Origin: Flaviramulus_B aquimarinus
Lineage (GTDB): Bacteria; Bacteroidota; Bacteroidia; Flavobacteriales; Flavobacteriaceae
NCBI RefSeq assembly: GCF_039543205.1
Contig: NZ_BAABJH010000001.1
Location: 124,001 to 188,000 of the forward strand
Direction of reading: 5' to 3'
DNA: 64,000 bases
Part shown: positions 1-8,129 of the stretch, piece by piece
How the letters are laid out: each line of letters opens with the position of its first letter
Position numbering within the stretch: position 1 is the stretch's first letter
Made by a program: the position numbers and the translations under genes
The notes under the pieces: generated by a model
The model's input: only the letters and a program-made list of their open reading frames with translations
Databases searched by the model: none
What the model was told of the DNA's origin: nothing

Positions 1-221
1 TTACTGCTTCAGATTCTTTCTTTACCTACGACCTTGGTAAATACTTTGTTATCATTCCACAAACACCAATATGGGATACTAACGATTTTATTTCTAACTT
101 TAAAGCTAAATTGGTTCCTGATGGATTTGCCTATAATTCTGGAACAAATACAGAATGGGAAACCGTAGAATCGCTTCGCACCTTAATTAAAGAGCACGTA
201 GATTCTGATTTTAAAGTATAA
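1..221 (+). CDS. pseB: UDP-N-acetylglucosamine 4,6-dehydratase (inverting) PseB, C-terminal end only
   Basis: Only the last 72 codons lie in the window; the frame is open from base 3 and stops with TAA three bases before the pseC start. The fragment (TASDSFFTYDLGKYFVIIPQ..., ending ...LIKEHVDSDFKV) matches my recollection of the PseB tail, where a DDS/SDS segment is followed by a strand ending in a VI(M)P motif and a serine/asparagine-rich tip. PseB carries out the first step of CMP-pseudaminic acid synthesis, the dehydration and C5 epimerisation of UDP-GlcNAc in the cytoplasm. The catalytic domain is outside the window, so the call rests on this tail plus the immediately following pseC. Another extended SDR dehydratase is a less likely alternative. 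Confidence 0.75.
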   Translation, partial: TASDSFFTYDLGKYFVIIPQTPIWDTNDFISNFKAKLVPDGFAYNSGTNTEWETVESLRTLIKEHVDSDFKV

Positions 222-223
222 GA

Positions 224-1402
224 ATGAAAGCAATACCTTATGGACGACAGCATATTACTGAAGAAGATATTCAAACAGTTATTGAAACACTACAATCAGA
301 TTATTTAACTCAAGGTCCAAAAATAGCTGAATTTGAAGAAGCATTTGCTAACTATGTAGGTAGTAAATATGCTGTAGCAGTTTCTAATGGAACAGGAGCA
401 CTTCATTTATGTACCCTAGCTTTAGGTGTAAAAGACGGCGACAAAGTTATAACCACACCCATTACTTTTGCTGCGTCTGCAAATTGTATTCGCTATTGCG
501 GTGGAGAAGTCGTGTTTTCTGATATTGACCCTAACACCTATTTACTTGACATTAATAAGGTTAGAGCTTTATTAGAAAGCGCCCCTAAAGGCACTTACAA
601 AGGTGTTATTCCTGTTGATTTTGCTGGTAGAGCAAACGATTTAGAAGCTTTTAGAAAACTAGCAGATGAGTTTGGTCTATGGATTATCGAAGATGCATGT
701 CACGCTCCGGGCGGGTCATTTCAAGATGCCAATAACAATATACAATCTTGTGGTAATGGACAGTTTGCAAATCTAGCTATATTTTCATTTCATCCTGTTA
801 AACATATTGCATCAGGTGAAGGTGGCATGATTACAACTAATGATGAAGCGCTGTATCAAAAACTACTTCAGTTACGTACACATGGCATTCTTAAGAATAA
901 TGACCTATATACAAATTCAATAGAATTGGCTGGTGGTAACGAAACTTATCCAGGTTGGTATATGGAAATGCAAACCCTAGGGTTCAATTATAGACTAACA
1001 GATTTTCAAGCAGCTTTAGGTCTAAGTCAACTTGCTAGAGCACAAAAAGGTGTAGAAAGAAGACGAGAAATTGCTTCAAATTACTTTAAAGCGTTTACTA
1101 ACAAATCGTTTATTAAAGGACAATCTAAATCCATTGAAGGTCATGCCTATCATTTATATATTATAGAAGTTGAAGATAGATTAGGCTTATATAATTATTT
1201 ACGTAGCAAAAGTATATATGCACAAATACATTACATACCTTGTCATTTAATGCCTTATTACAAGCAATTTGGGTGGAAAGAAGGCGATATGCCAGCTTCA
1301 GAAAATTATTATAAGCACTGCATAAGTTTACCGATGTATCCCACATTAACTGATGAAGAGCAAGCTTATGTAATAGAAGAAATAAATACTTTTTATAAAT
1401 GA
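224..1402 (+). CDS. pseC: UDP-4-amino-4,6-dideoxy-N-acetyl-beta-L-altrosamine transaminase PseC
   Basis: This PLP-dependent aminotransferase of the DegT/DnrJ/EryC1 family transfers an amino group from glutamate to C4 of the PseB product. The 392 residues are full family length. The opening (KAIPYGRQHITEEDIQTVIETL), the substrate loop SNGTGALHL (about 54-62), the EDACHAPGG segment (156-164) and the Schiff-base lysine K193 in FSFHPVKHIASGEGG are all present. The start follows the pseB stop by two bases, and the stop overlaps the next ATG in an ATGA junction, so translation is probably coupled. Order and spacing place it firmly in the pseudaminic acid operon. Confidence 0.93.
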   Translation: MKAIPYGRQHITEEDIQTVIETLQSDYLTQGPKIAEFEEAFANYVGSKYAVAVSNGTGALHLCTLALGVKDGDKVITTPITFAASANCIRYCGGEVVFSDIDPNTYLLDINKVRALLESAPKGTYKGVIPVDFAGRANDLEAFRKLADEFGLWIIEDACHAPGGSFQDANNNIQSCGNGQFANLAIFSFHPVKHIASGEGGMITTNDEALYQKLLQLRTHGILKNNDLYTNSIELAGGNETYPGWYMEMQTLGFNYRLTDFQAALGLSQLARAQKGVERRREIASNYFKAFTNKSFIKGQSKSIEGHAYHLYIIEVEDRLGLYNYLRSKSIYAQIHYIPCHLMPYYKQFGWKEGDMPASENYYKHCISLPMYPTLTDEEQAYVIEEINTFYK

Positions 1403-2028
1403 TATTTGAAATACCTAAAAATGATATAATAAAAGAGATGGTACGTCAGTTAACATCTTTTTTTAGTATTACTTCCAATGAGATAGATGTTATTAATTCG
1501 TTAAGTGATGATGTATTTCAGCGTTGCAATGTTTGTTTTTCAAAAAGCAAAAACAAGTACTATTCAAAAGACGGAAAGGCTTATTTTAATCCTTACCACT
1601 CAGGACAGTACACTATTTTTTTATATTATTTTTCAAATACTATTTTCAAAAAAGACAAAAACAATAGAAGATTAGCCGACAAGGTTTACTATTTAAATAA
1701 AGTGATGAATTCCTGCGATTTGTTTTATGAAGTAGAATTGCCAGAAATTTTTATGTTAGATCATCCTGTTGGTACCGTAATAGGACGGGCAAAATTTGGA
1801 AACTATTTTTCATTCACACAAAATTGTACAATAGGAAACAACAACAATATATTTCCCGTAATAGGAGAACATGTAACATTATCAGCCAATTCAATGATAT
1901 TAGGAAATTCAAAAATTGGCAACAATGTAATTTTAGGAGCTGGTACTTGTATTAAAGATCATGATATCCCTGATAATTCATTAGTATTTGGTAGCTCTCC
2001 AAATTTAATAATAAAAAAAAGAAGCTAA
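1399..2028 (+). CDS. Left-handed beta-helix (hexapeptide) acetyltransferase, serine-acetyltransferase-like
   Basis: The C-terminal half (about residues 118-205) is a run of hexapeptide-type turns, HPVGTVIGRAKFGN, CTIGNNNNIFPVIGEHV, SKIGNNVILGAGT, ending in IPDNSLVFGSSPNLIIKK. This is the left-handed beta-helix fold of CysE-like acetyl-CoA-dependent transferases; the N-terminal half is an unrecognised alpha/beta region. The start overlaps the pseC stop by four bases and pseF follows after four bases. Its position inside the pse operon suggests acetylation of the nonulosonate or one of its precursors rather than cysteine synthesis, but the acceptor cannot be read from sequence. It is a second acetyltransferase beside the GNAT gene downstream. 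Confidence 0.75.
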   Translation: MIFEIPKNDIIKEMVRQLTSFFSITSNEIDVINSLSDDVFQRCNVCFSKSKNKYYSKDGKAYFNPYHSGQYTIFLYYFSNTIFKKDKNNRRLADKVYYLNKVMNSCDLFYEVELPEIFMLDHPVGTVIGRAKFGNYFSFTQNCTIGNNNNIFPVIGEHVTLSANSMILGNSKIGNNVILGAGTCIKDHDIPDNSLVFGSSPNLIIKKRS

Positions 2029-2032
2029 AACC

Positions 2033-2728
2033 ATGTCAAATCTGCTAATTATTCCAGCTAGAGGAGGTAGCAAACGAATTCCTCGGAAAAACATCAAGAA
2101 TTTTTTAGGGAGACCGATAATAGCATACTCTATTGAAGCGGCTATAGCATCAAATTTATTTGATGAAATAATGGTTTCTACAGATGATGAAGAGATTGCA
2201 GAAACGGCAATAAAAAATGGCGCAAACGTACCATTTTTAAGAAGTGCTAAAAACTCTAATGATTATGCCACTACTTTTGATGTTGTAGAGGAAGTTGTTT
2301 CAAAATACAAATCATTAAACAAAACATTTGATTTTACTTGTTGTCTTTATGCTTGTGCACCTTTTGTAACCGCAAACAGATTAATTGAATCCTTCCAATT
2401 GCTTCAACAATATAATTTTGATAGTGTATTGCCATTAATGCCTTTTGGGTTTCCTATTCAAAGAGCTTTAAAAAGGTTAGAAAATAATAAAGTAGATTTT
2501 TTTAATCCTGAATTTAGTTTAACAAGGTCTCAAGATCTAGAGCAAAGTTTTCAAGACGCTGGACAGTTTTATTGGATGAACACAATAGAATGTTTAAAAA
2601 AGAAAGCTATCTTAACAGATAATACTGGGAGTATTGTAATTAGCGAAATGGAGGGACAAGATATTGACACCCATATTGATTGGAAATTAGCAGAATTAAA
2701 ATATGAACTCATACAAGGTATTAAATAA
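2033..2728 (+). CDS. pseF: CMP-pseudaminic acid synthetase (pseudaminate cytidylyltransferase) PseF
   Basis: The 231-residue protein has the CMP-sugar synthetase nucleotide-binding loop at its N terminus (IPARGGSKRIPRKNIKNFLGRP, residues 6-27), followed by STDDEEIAE and LYACAPFVT, as in NeuA/PseF proteins. It activates the 9-carbon sugar with CTP, releasing pyrophosphate, just before transfer to the glycan. The length and the SQDLEQSFQDAGQFYWMN segment favour PseF over NeuA or LegF. Its 3' end overlaps the following GNAT gene by 26 bases in another frame. Confidence 0.9.
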   Translation: MSNLLIIPARGGSKRIPRKNIKNFLGRPIIAYSIEAAIASNLFDEIMVSTDDEEIAETAIKNGANVPFLRSAKNSNDYATTFDVVEEVVSKYKSLNKTFDFTCCLYACAPFVTANRLIESFQLLQQYNFDSVLPLMPFGFPIQRALKRLENNKVDFFNPEFSLTRSQDLEQSFQDAGQFYWMNTIECLKKKAILTDNTGSIVISEMEGQDIDTHIDWKLAELKYELIQGIK

Positions 2729-3269
2729 ACAAAAATACATAAATGAAAATTTTGCTATTGTTCCTATTCGCTATGAAGACCGAATGGCTATATTAAAATG
2801 GAGAAATGAACAAGTTTTTCATTTAAGGCAAAATAGACCACTTACAGAAGAGGATCAAGATCATTATTTTAGTAATGTTGTAGATAAGCTTTTTAATCAA
2901 GAACAACCTAATCAAATATTATTTTCATATATGGAAAATGATATTTGTATAGGTTATGGAGGATTGGTTCATATAAATTGGATAGATAAAAATGCAGAAA
3001 TCTCTTTTATTATGAATACCGAACTAGAAAAAGAGTATTTTGCTAAACATTGGACTATCTTTTTACAGCTAATAGATCAAGTAGCATTTAAAGAATTGAA
3101 CTTGTACAAACTTTTTACATATGCATTTGACCTAAGGCCACATATATATGAGATTATTGAAAACTCTGGGTTTGTTAAAGAGGCTAGATTAAAGAAACAT
3201 TGTTTTTTTAATGGCGCATACAAAGATGTTATAATTCACAGTAAGTTTAATAAACCTGATGCCCTTTAA
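2703..3269 (+). CDS. pseH: GNAT-family N-acetyltransferase, candidate PseH
   Basis: The 188-residue protein reads as one GNAT domain: VPIRYEDRMAILKWRNEQVFHLRQ at the start, a central FSYMENDICIGYGGLVHINWIDKNAEISFIM, and a terminal FELN-type segment ending in ENSGFVKEARLKKHCFFNGAYKDVIIHS. This is the layout of PseH and RimJ/L-like sugar-amine acetyltransferases, which acetylate N4 of the PseC product. The start lies within the end of pseF, giving a 26-base overlap; no later ATG precedes the conserved part. PseH sequences diverge strongly, so the family call is firm and the PseH identity rests mainly on position between pseF and pseI. Confidence 0.72.
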   Translation: MNSYKVLNKQKYINENFAIVPIRYEDRMAILKWRNEQVFHLRQNRPLTEEDQDHYFSNVVDKLFNQEQPNQILFSYMENDICIGYGGLVHINWIDKNAEISFIMNTELEKEYFAKHWTIFLQLIDQVAFKELNLYKLFTYAFDLRPHIYEIIENSGFVKEARLKKHCFFNGAYKDVIIHSKFNKPDAL

Positions 3270-3272
3270 ATC

Positions 3273-3935
3273 ATGAAGAAAGTATTTATTATCACAGGAG
3301 CCAATAGAGGTTTAGGACAAGGGTTTGTTGATGTTTTAATTAAGGACAATAACAACTTTGTGATATCTATATCTAGAAGTTTAAGTGAAGAACAGAAAAC
3401 ATACAGTTCTGACAACTTTTATTTTTTAAAAGCTGACCTGTCTCATAATATTGATGAAAAAATTGCTGTTTTAAAAGCCCTAATCACTAACGAAACTGTA
3501 TGTTTTATAAATAATGCCAGTATCATTGAGCCAATCGACATAATTGAAAACCTAGATGATTATGCGATAGAAAAAACAATTTCAGTAAATATAAAATCAA
3601 CGATTCAGCTTACTAAGTATTTGCTTCGTAACTTTAACGAAAACAAATTAACATTCATCAATATAAGTTCGGGCGCAGCCAATCGAGCTATCAGTAATTG
3701 GTCACTTTATTGTTCATCAAAAGCATTTATAAAAATGTTTTATGAAGTCGCAGAAAGCGAATATAAACAGCACCGCTTTTTTAATATAGATCCGGGCGTT
3801 ATGGATACTAATATGCAAAAAAGCATTAGAAATAGTGATTTCCCTGATGTTTCAAATTTTAAAGATTTGCAAGAAGAAGGTAAATTAAAATCACCAAAGC
3901 ATGTTGCTTCAGAAATATTAAATACTGTTTTATGA
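3273..3935 (+). CDS. Short-chain dehydrogenase/reductase (classical SDR)
   Basis: The 220 residues form a complete classical SDR: the glycine-rich cofactor motif TGANRGLGQG (about 8-17), a DLSHN stretch, INNAS in place of NNAG, the catalytic serine region NISSGAA, and YxxxK in YCSSKAF. It resembles small carbonyl reductases of the sepiapterin/benzil reductase type. The oxidoreductase acts in the cytoplasm with NAD(P)H. It starts three bases after the GNAT stop and overlaps the next gene by ATGA, so it belongs to the pse operon. SDR proteins such as PtmA accompany nonulosonate genes in Campylobacter; a role in tailoring the sugar is inference. Confidence 0.82.
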   Translation: MKKVFIITGANRGLGQGFVDVLIKDNNNFVISISRSLSEEQKTYSSDNFYFLKADLSHNIDEKIAVLKALITNETVCFINNASIIEPIDIIENLDDYAIEKTISVNIKSTIQLTKYLLRNFNENKLTFINISSGAANRAISNWSLYCSSKAFIKMFYEVAESEYKQHRFFNIDPGVMDTNMQKSIRNSDFPDVSNFKDLQEEGKLKSPKHVASEILNTVL

Positions 3936-4630
3936 AAATAGCTGTTATTTCAGATATCCATGGCAATTATGATGCGCTGGTCGAAGTCTTAAAAAAGGCT
4001 AAGACCGAAAACGTAGAGCATCTATTGATTCTTGGAGATATTGTTGGCTATTATTATCATCCAGAAAAAATATTGGAAGCGCTTTCAGAATGGTCTTTTG
4101 ATATCATTAAAGGAAACCATGAAAAAATACTTGAAGATTTAATTAACACACCATCAATAGGTGAATCTATTAGACTGAAATATGGTAGTGGTCATCAAGA
4201 TGCTATAAATAAGTTAACAAAAAAACAACTTGAGTATTTAAAGGGTTTACCAGAAACAAAATCAGTTCAATTTGATAACATCTCGTTATTAATGAGTCAT
4301 GGAAGTCCTTGGTCCAATGATTATTATATATATCCTGATTGCACGAAAGATACAATACATAAGTGCGACTCAAAAGAACACGATTTTGTATTAATAGGGC
4401 ATTCACATTATGCTTTTGCAATTAAAAACACACATAGTGTTTTGATCAATCCTGGTTCTGTTGGGCAATCAAGACAAACTGGTGGAAAAGCCTCTTGGTG
4501 TATTATTAATACAGAAAACGGATGTTTTCAATTATTATCAACAGATTATAGTATTGAAAACCTAATAAACGAAATCTCTGAAAAAGATTCTGATATTGAA
4601 TACTTAACAAAAGTTTTAAGAAGAAATTAA
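3932..4630 (+). CDS. Calcineurin-like metallophosphoesterase (YfcE type)
   Basis: All metal-ligand motifs of the family are visible in 232 residues: D8-x-H10 in SDIHGN, GDIVGY with D36, GNHE with N62-H63, SHGSP and GHSHYAF, then NPGSVGQSR. The fold is that of small bimetal phosphodiesterases/phosphatases such as YfcE, and it has no signal peptide, so it acts in the cytoplasm. The ATGA overlap with the SDR gene and the six-base gap to the ATP-grasp gene tie it to the operon. It sits where pseG might be expected; whether it hydrolyses a nucleotide sugar is speculation. A housekeeping phosphodiesterase is the alternative. Confidence 0.85.
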   Translation: MKIAVISDIHGNYDALVEVLKKAKTENVEHLLILGDIVGYYYHPEKILEALSEWSFDIIKGNHEKILEDLINTPSIGESIRLKYGSGHQDAINKLTKKQLEYLKGLPETKSVQFDNISLLMSHGSPWSNDYYIYPDCTKDTIHKCDSKEHDFVLIGHSHYAFAIKNTHSVLINPGSVGQSRQTGGKASWCIINTENGCFQLLSTDYSIENLINEISEKDSDIEYLTKVLRRN

Positions 4631-4636
4631 TAAGCT

Positions 4637-5587
4637 ATGAATAAAGCATTAAATATATTAGTTACAGGTTGCGGTGGTGATATAGGACAAAGCATTGGAA
4701 AAATATTATTAAAATCCACTTACACAAAAAACCTATTCGGGATTGATATTTCAGAAAAAAATGCTGCCCAGTTCATTTATCCAAATTTTTCTGTAGGACT
4801 ACCGTTTACGCATCCAGAGTATTTAGAAAGACTTGAAGCCTACATAGAAAAGCATGAAATTGATATTATAATACCTATTGCTGAACCAGAACTTCGGTTT
4901 TTTTCCAATAAAAATGTTTTAGATACTATTGGCAGAGCAAAGATGATAACAGCCTCGTCATTAGCATTAGAAATTGGTTTTGATAAATTTAGAACAGCAG
5001 AATTCCTAAAAAGTCAAAACTTACCTTTTCCACAAACATTTTTAGCAAAAGATATAAAAACCATAGAAACCTTTCCTGTTATTTTAAAATCTAAGACAGG
5101 TTCTGGTAGTAAAGACATTCATAAAATCAACACTATGGATGAGTTTTTATTTTATACAAGAAATGATGTTGAAAGCTATGTCGTTCAAGAATTTATAACC
5201 GATAAAAGCGGTGAGTTCACCTGTGGCTTGTACAGAAGCAGTAAAGGAGAAATACGGTCTCAAATTTTTAAAAGAGAACTTACAGGAGGTTATAGTGGTT
5301 ATGGCGAAGTCATCGAAAATGAAGATATAACCAATCTTTTAGAAGAATTAGCTGTTAAAATAGATTTAGTAGGAAGTATAAATGTACAACTAAGAATAAC
5401 AGATAACTTACCAAAGGTTTTCGAAATAAACCCAAGATTTTCTAGCACTGTTCTCTATAGACATTTATTTGGTTTTGAGGATTTAATATGGTCCATACAA
5501 GACCGATTAGGCCATGAGCTATCTGATAATCGTAAAAATGTTACAGGCAGAAAATTCTATAAAGGGTTTGAAGAGTATATAAAATAA
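4637..5587 (+). CDS. ATP-grasp ligase, CarB-like, in the pseudaminate operon
   Basis: The N-terminal third starts with a Rossmann-like VTGCGGDIGQSIGKIL, followed by a pre-ATP-grasp region (IIIPIAEPELRFFS), then an ATP-grasp core with LKSKTGSGSKDIHKI (ATP-binding loop), VVQEFI, EFTCGLYRS and the metal-binding FEINPRFSS near residue 265. Such proteins join a carboxylate to an amine or thiol through an acyl phosphate and are often annotated as carbamoyl-phosphate-synthase-like. The position between the metallophosphoesterase and pseI suggests it attaches an acyl or aminoacyl group to an amine of the nonulosonate or a precursor. The substrate is unknown. Confidence 0.8.
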   Translation: MNKALNILVTGCGGDIGQSIGKILLKSTYTKNLFGIDISEKNAAQFIYPNFSVGLPFTHPEYLERLEAYIEKHEIDIIIPIAEPELRFFSNKNVLDTIGRAKMITASSLALEIGFDKFRTAEFLKSQNLPFPQTFLAKDIKTIETFPVILKSKTGSGSKDIHKINTMDEFLFYTRNDVESYVVQEFITDKSGEFTCGLYRSSKGEIRSQIFKRELTGGYSGYGEVIENEDITNLLEELAVKIDLVGSINVQLRITDNLPKVFEINPRFSSTVLYRHLFGFEDLIWSIQDRLGHELSDNRKNVTGRKFYKGFEEYIK

Positions 5588-5601
5588 GACATTAAAGCGT
5601 T

Positions 5602-6642
5602 ATGAAAATAGAAAATTATATAATTGATAAAAATTCACCGGTATTTATTATTGCCGAGTTATCTGCCAATCATAATGGTAGTATAGACACTGCAATAGAA
5701 ACCGTAAAAGCTGCTAAAAGAGCAGGTGCTGATTGTATTAAGTTACAAACATTCACAGCCGATACCATTACTTTGGATTCTAAAAAAGAACATTTTAGAA
5801 TCAACCAAGGCACATTATGGGATGGTCAATATTTACATGATTTATATAAAACAACACATTTACCTTGGGAATGGCACAAAAAAATTATAGACGTTGCCAA
5901 GGAAGAAGGCCTAATTTGTTTTTCATCGCCATTTGACCCTACATCAGTAGAGTTTCTAGAAACTTTAAATGTCCCAGCATACAAAATAGCATCATTTGAA
6001 ATAACTGATATTCCATTAATTGAATTAGTAGCTTCTAAAGGAAAACCAGTGATTATTTCTACAGGTATTGCAGAACAAGAAGATATAGAATTAGCTCTCG
6101 ATGCTTGTAAAAGAATGGGAAACAACAATGTGGCATTATTAAAATGTACATCTAGCTACCCTGCTCCTATTGAAGAAGCCAATATGGCCATGGTAAAAGA
6201 TATAGCCGAACGTTATAACGTCATTAGTGGACTGTCGGACCATACCATGGGAAATACTGTTCCAGTTGTAGCAACAGCAATGGGCGCTAAGATTATAGAA
6301 AAGCATTTTATCTTAGATAGAACTATTGGTGGTGCAGATGCTTCGTTTTCAATGACAGAAGCAGAATTTACCGATATGGTAAAAGCGGTAAGAGAAGCAG
6401 AAAGTGCTATTGGAACTGTTGACTATACCCTGACTGAAAAGCAAAAAAAAGGTAAAGATTTTTCGCGTTCTTTATATGTTGTTGAAGACATCAAAAAAGG
6501 TGAGCTAATTACTGAAAAAAACGTGAGAAGTGTTAGACCTGGTTTTGGTCTACATCCAAAATTTTATAAAGATGTACTAGGAAAAACTGCCATAAAAGAT
6601 TTGGAAAAAGGTGACCCCATGAGCTTTAATTCTATAAGCTAA
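5602..6642 (+). CDS. pseI: Pseudaminic acid synthase PseI
   Basis: This NeuB-type enzyme condenses 2,4-diacetamido-2,4,6-trideoxy-L-altrose with phosphoenolpyruvate to give pseudaminic acid. The 346 residues contain the TIM-barrel domain (FIIAELSANHNGS, DCIKLQTFTADTIT, FSSPFDPTSVEFL, YKIASFEITD, ISTGIA, LLKCTSSYP, GLSDHTMG, IEKHF) and a C-terminal SAF/antifreeze-like domain from about residue 288 (RSLYVVEDIKKGELI ... RPGFGLHP). The tail motifs are closer to PseI than to sialic or legionaminic acid synthases. It ends the sugar-synthesis module and is followed three bases later by the flippase gene. Confidence 0.92.
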   Translation: MKIENYIIDKNSPVFIIAELSANHNGSIDTAIETVKAAKRAGADCIKLQTFTADTITLDSKKEHFRINQGTLWDGQYLHDLYKTTHLPWEWHKKIIDVAKEEGLICFSSPFDPTSVEFLETLNVPAYKIASFEITDIPLIELVASKGKPVIISTGIAEQEDIELALDACKRMGNNNVALLKCTSSYPAPIEEANMAMVKDIAERYNVISGLSDHTMGNTVPVVATAMGAKIIEKHFILDRTIGGADASFSMTEAEFTDMVKAVREAESAIGTVDYTLTEKQKKGKDFSRSLYVVEDIKKGELITEKNVRSVRPGFGLHPKFYKDVLGKTAIKDLEKGDPMSFNSIS

Positions 6643-6644
6643 AC

Positions 6645-8108
6645 ATGGATAAATTTATAAACATCATAAAAACGGCACTAAAAAATAAAGTAGTTTTATT
6701 TATTTTTAGTCGTTATGGCACGTATTTTATTCATTTTATTAATTCACTTTTCATTGCCGTTTATCTTGGACCGTATTATTTAGGTGTATGGGGTTTTATT
6801 ACCCTTGTTACTCAATATATGAATCATTTAAGTTTCGGTATTTCAGATTCGGTTACGGCTATCATCTCTGTTAATAAAGGCAAAGAGTTTTATACCCAAA
6901 AAGTAATTGGTACTGCTATTACCATGTTAATGTCACTTTCTGTTATTGCCATAGCATTCTTTACAGCAAATCACATTTTCAATCTTAATTTAGGAGACAA
7001 ATATGGGTTTTCAACCTATGTTCCGGTTGTTGTTTTAATTGGTATTCTGGGTTATTTTAACACCTTATTCAATCATATATTTAGAGTTTATGGTCGATTA
7101 TTTGAAATTGCCTTTAGCCAGACTATTTACCCGCTTTTAATTTTATTTGCTATTATTTTCTTTAAGAAAGATGAATTACTTTGGGCACTCGTTGGCGCTA
7201 ATTTTTTAGCCTTTCTATCTTCATTTATTTTATACTTAATTAAAAGTCCTGTTAAAATAAAACCAATATTTAACCTTCGCTTGTTTAAACGTATTCAAAT
7301 AAAGGGTTGGCATCTATTTGTTTACAACACCTCATTTTTCTTTATTGTTATTACAACGCGTACGCTTGTAAGTGGATTTTATAGCGTGAAAGAATTTGGG
7401 TATTTTACCTTTGCTTTTTCGCTTGCAAACGTCATCTTGCTATTACTTCAAGCTTTTTCATATTTAATTTTTCCTAAATTATTAAATCGTTTCGCTACAT
7501 CTAGTAATAGTCAGAACTCAGACATGTTAGAAAAGTTAAGGGATGCTTATGTAACCACATCGCATTTGCTTATACATGTAGCTATCCTATTTTTTCCTAT
7601 GTTTTTATTGCTATTTCCGCAATACGAAACCGCTTCTGAAGCTTTTAAGTTAATAGCACTATCTGTTGTACTATATACAAACTCCTTTGGATATTCGGGT
7701 TTATTAATAGCCAAAGGCTATGAGAAAAAATTAGGACGAGTTGCTTTTTCAGCACTTCTTATAAATATAACCGTAGCATTAGTTTTAATACAATTAATAC
7801 ACGTACCTTTTACACTTGTTGTAATATCAACCATGGTAAGCTATTTTATTTATGTTTTTATGTTAGGTAAGATGGGACGAAAAATGCTAAAACTAAATAC
7901 ATCTTTTATATCTATTGCTAAAGACATTTATCCAATACGATTATTGATTCCATATATAGTAAGTTTAGGTTTCATATTTTTTTCTGTACCAGATAAGTAT
8001 TTTATATTACCGTTAATACTTTTTTTGATAATAAATTTTAGGGTGCTATCAAAATTGAAAACTATTTTTAAAACGGTTATTTTAAACCCTAACTTCATTA
8101 ACATATAA
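6645..8108 (+). CDS. Wzx-type flippase / polysaccharide biosynthesis protein (MOP superfamily)
   Basis: The 487-residue protein is hydrophobic throughout, with about 12-14 predicted membrane spans; the first helix pairs follow FSRYGTYFIHFINSLFIAVYLGPYYLGVWGF, the typical opening of Wzx/RfbX-like flippases. It should move undecaprenyl-diphosphate-linked repeat units across the inner membrane. It sits directly after pseI and upstream of a Wzy-like gene, as expected for a Wzx/Wzy-dependent pathway. The poorly conserved sequence gives no information on its substrate. Confidence 0.87.
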   Translation: MDKFINIIKTALKNKVVLFIFSRYGTYFIHFINSLFIAVYLGPYYLGVWGFITLVTQYMNHLSFGISDSVTAIISVNKGKEFYTQKVIGTAITMLMSLSVIAIAFFTANHIFNLNLGDKYGFSTYVPVVVLIGILGYFNTLFNHIFRVYGRLFEIAFSQTIYPLLILFAIIFFKKDELLWALVGANFLAFLSSFILYLIKSPVKIKPIFNLRLFKRIQIKGWHLFVYNTSFFFIVITTRTLVSGFYSVKEFGYFTFAFSLANVILLLLQAFSYLIFPKLLNRFATSSNSQNSDMLEKLRDAYVTTSHLLIHVAILFFPMFLLLFPQYETASEAFKLIALSVVLYTNSFGYSGLLIAKGYEKKLGRVAFSALLINITVALVLIQLIHVPFTLVVISTMVSYFIYVFMLGKMGRKMLKLNTSFISIAKDIYPIRLLIPYIVSLGFIFFSVPDKYFILPLILFLIINFRVLSKLKTIFKTVILNPNFINI

Positions 8109-8129
8109 TAAAATCTAACTTTTAAAGTA

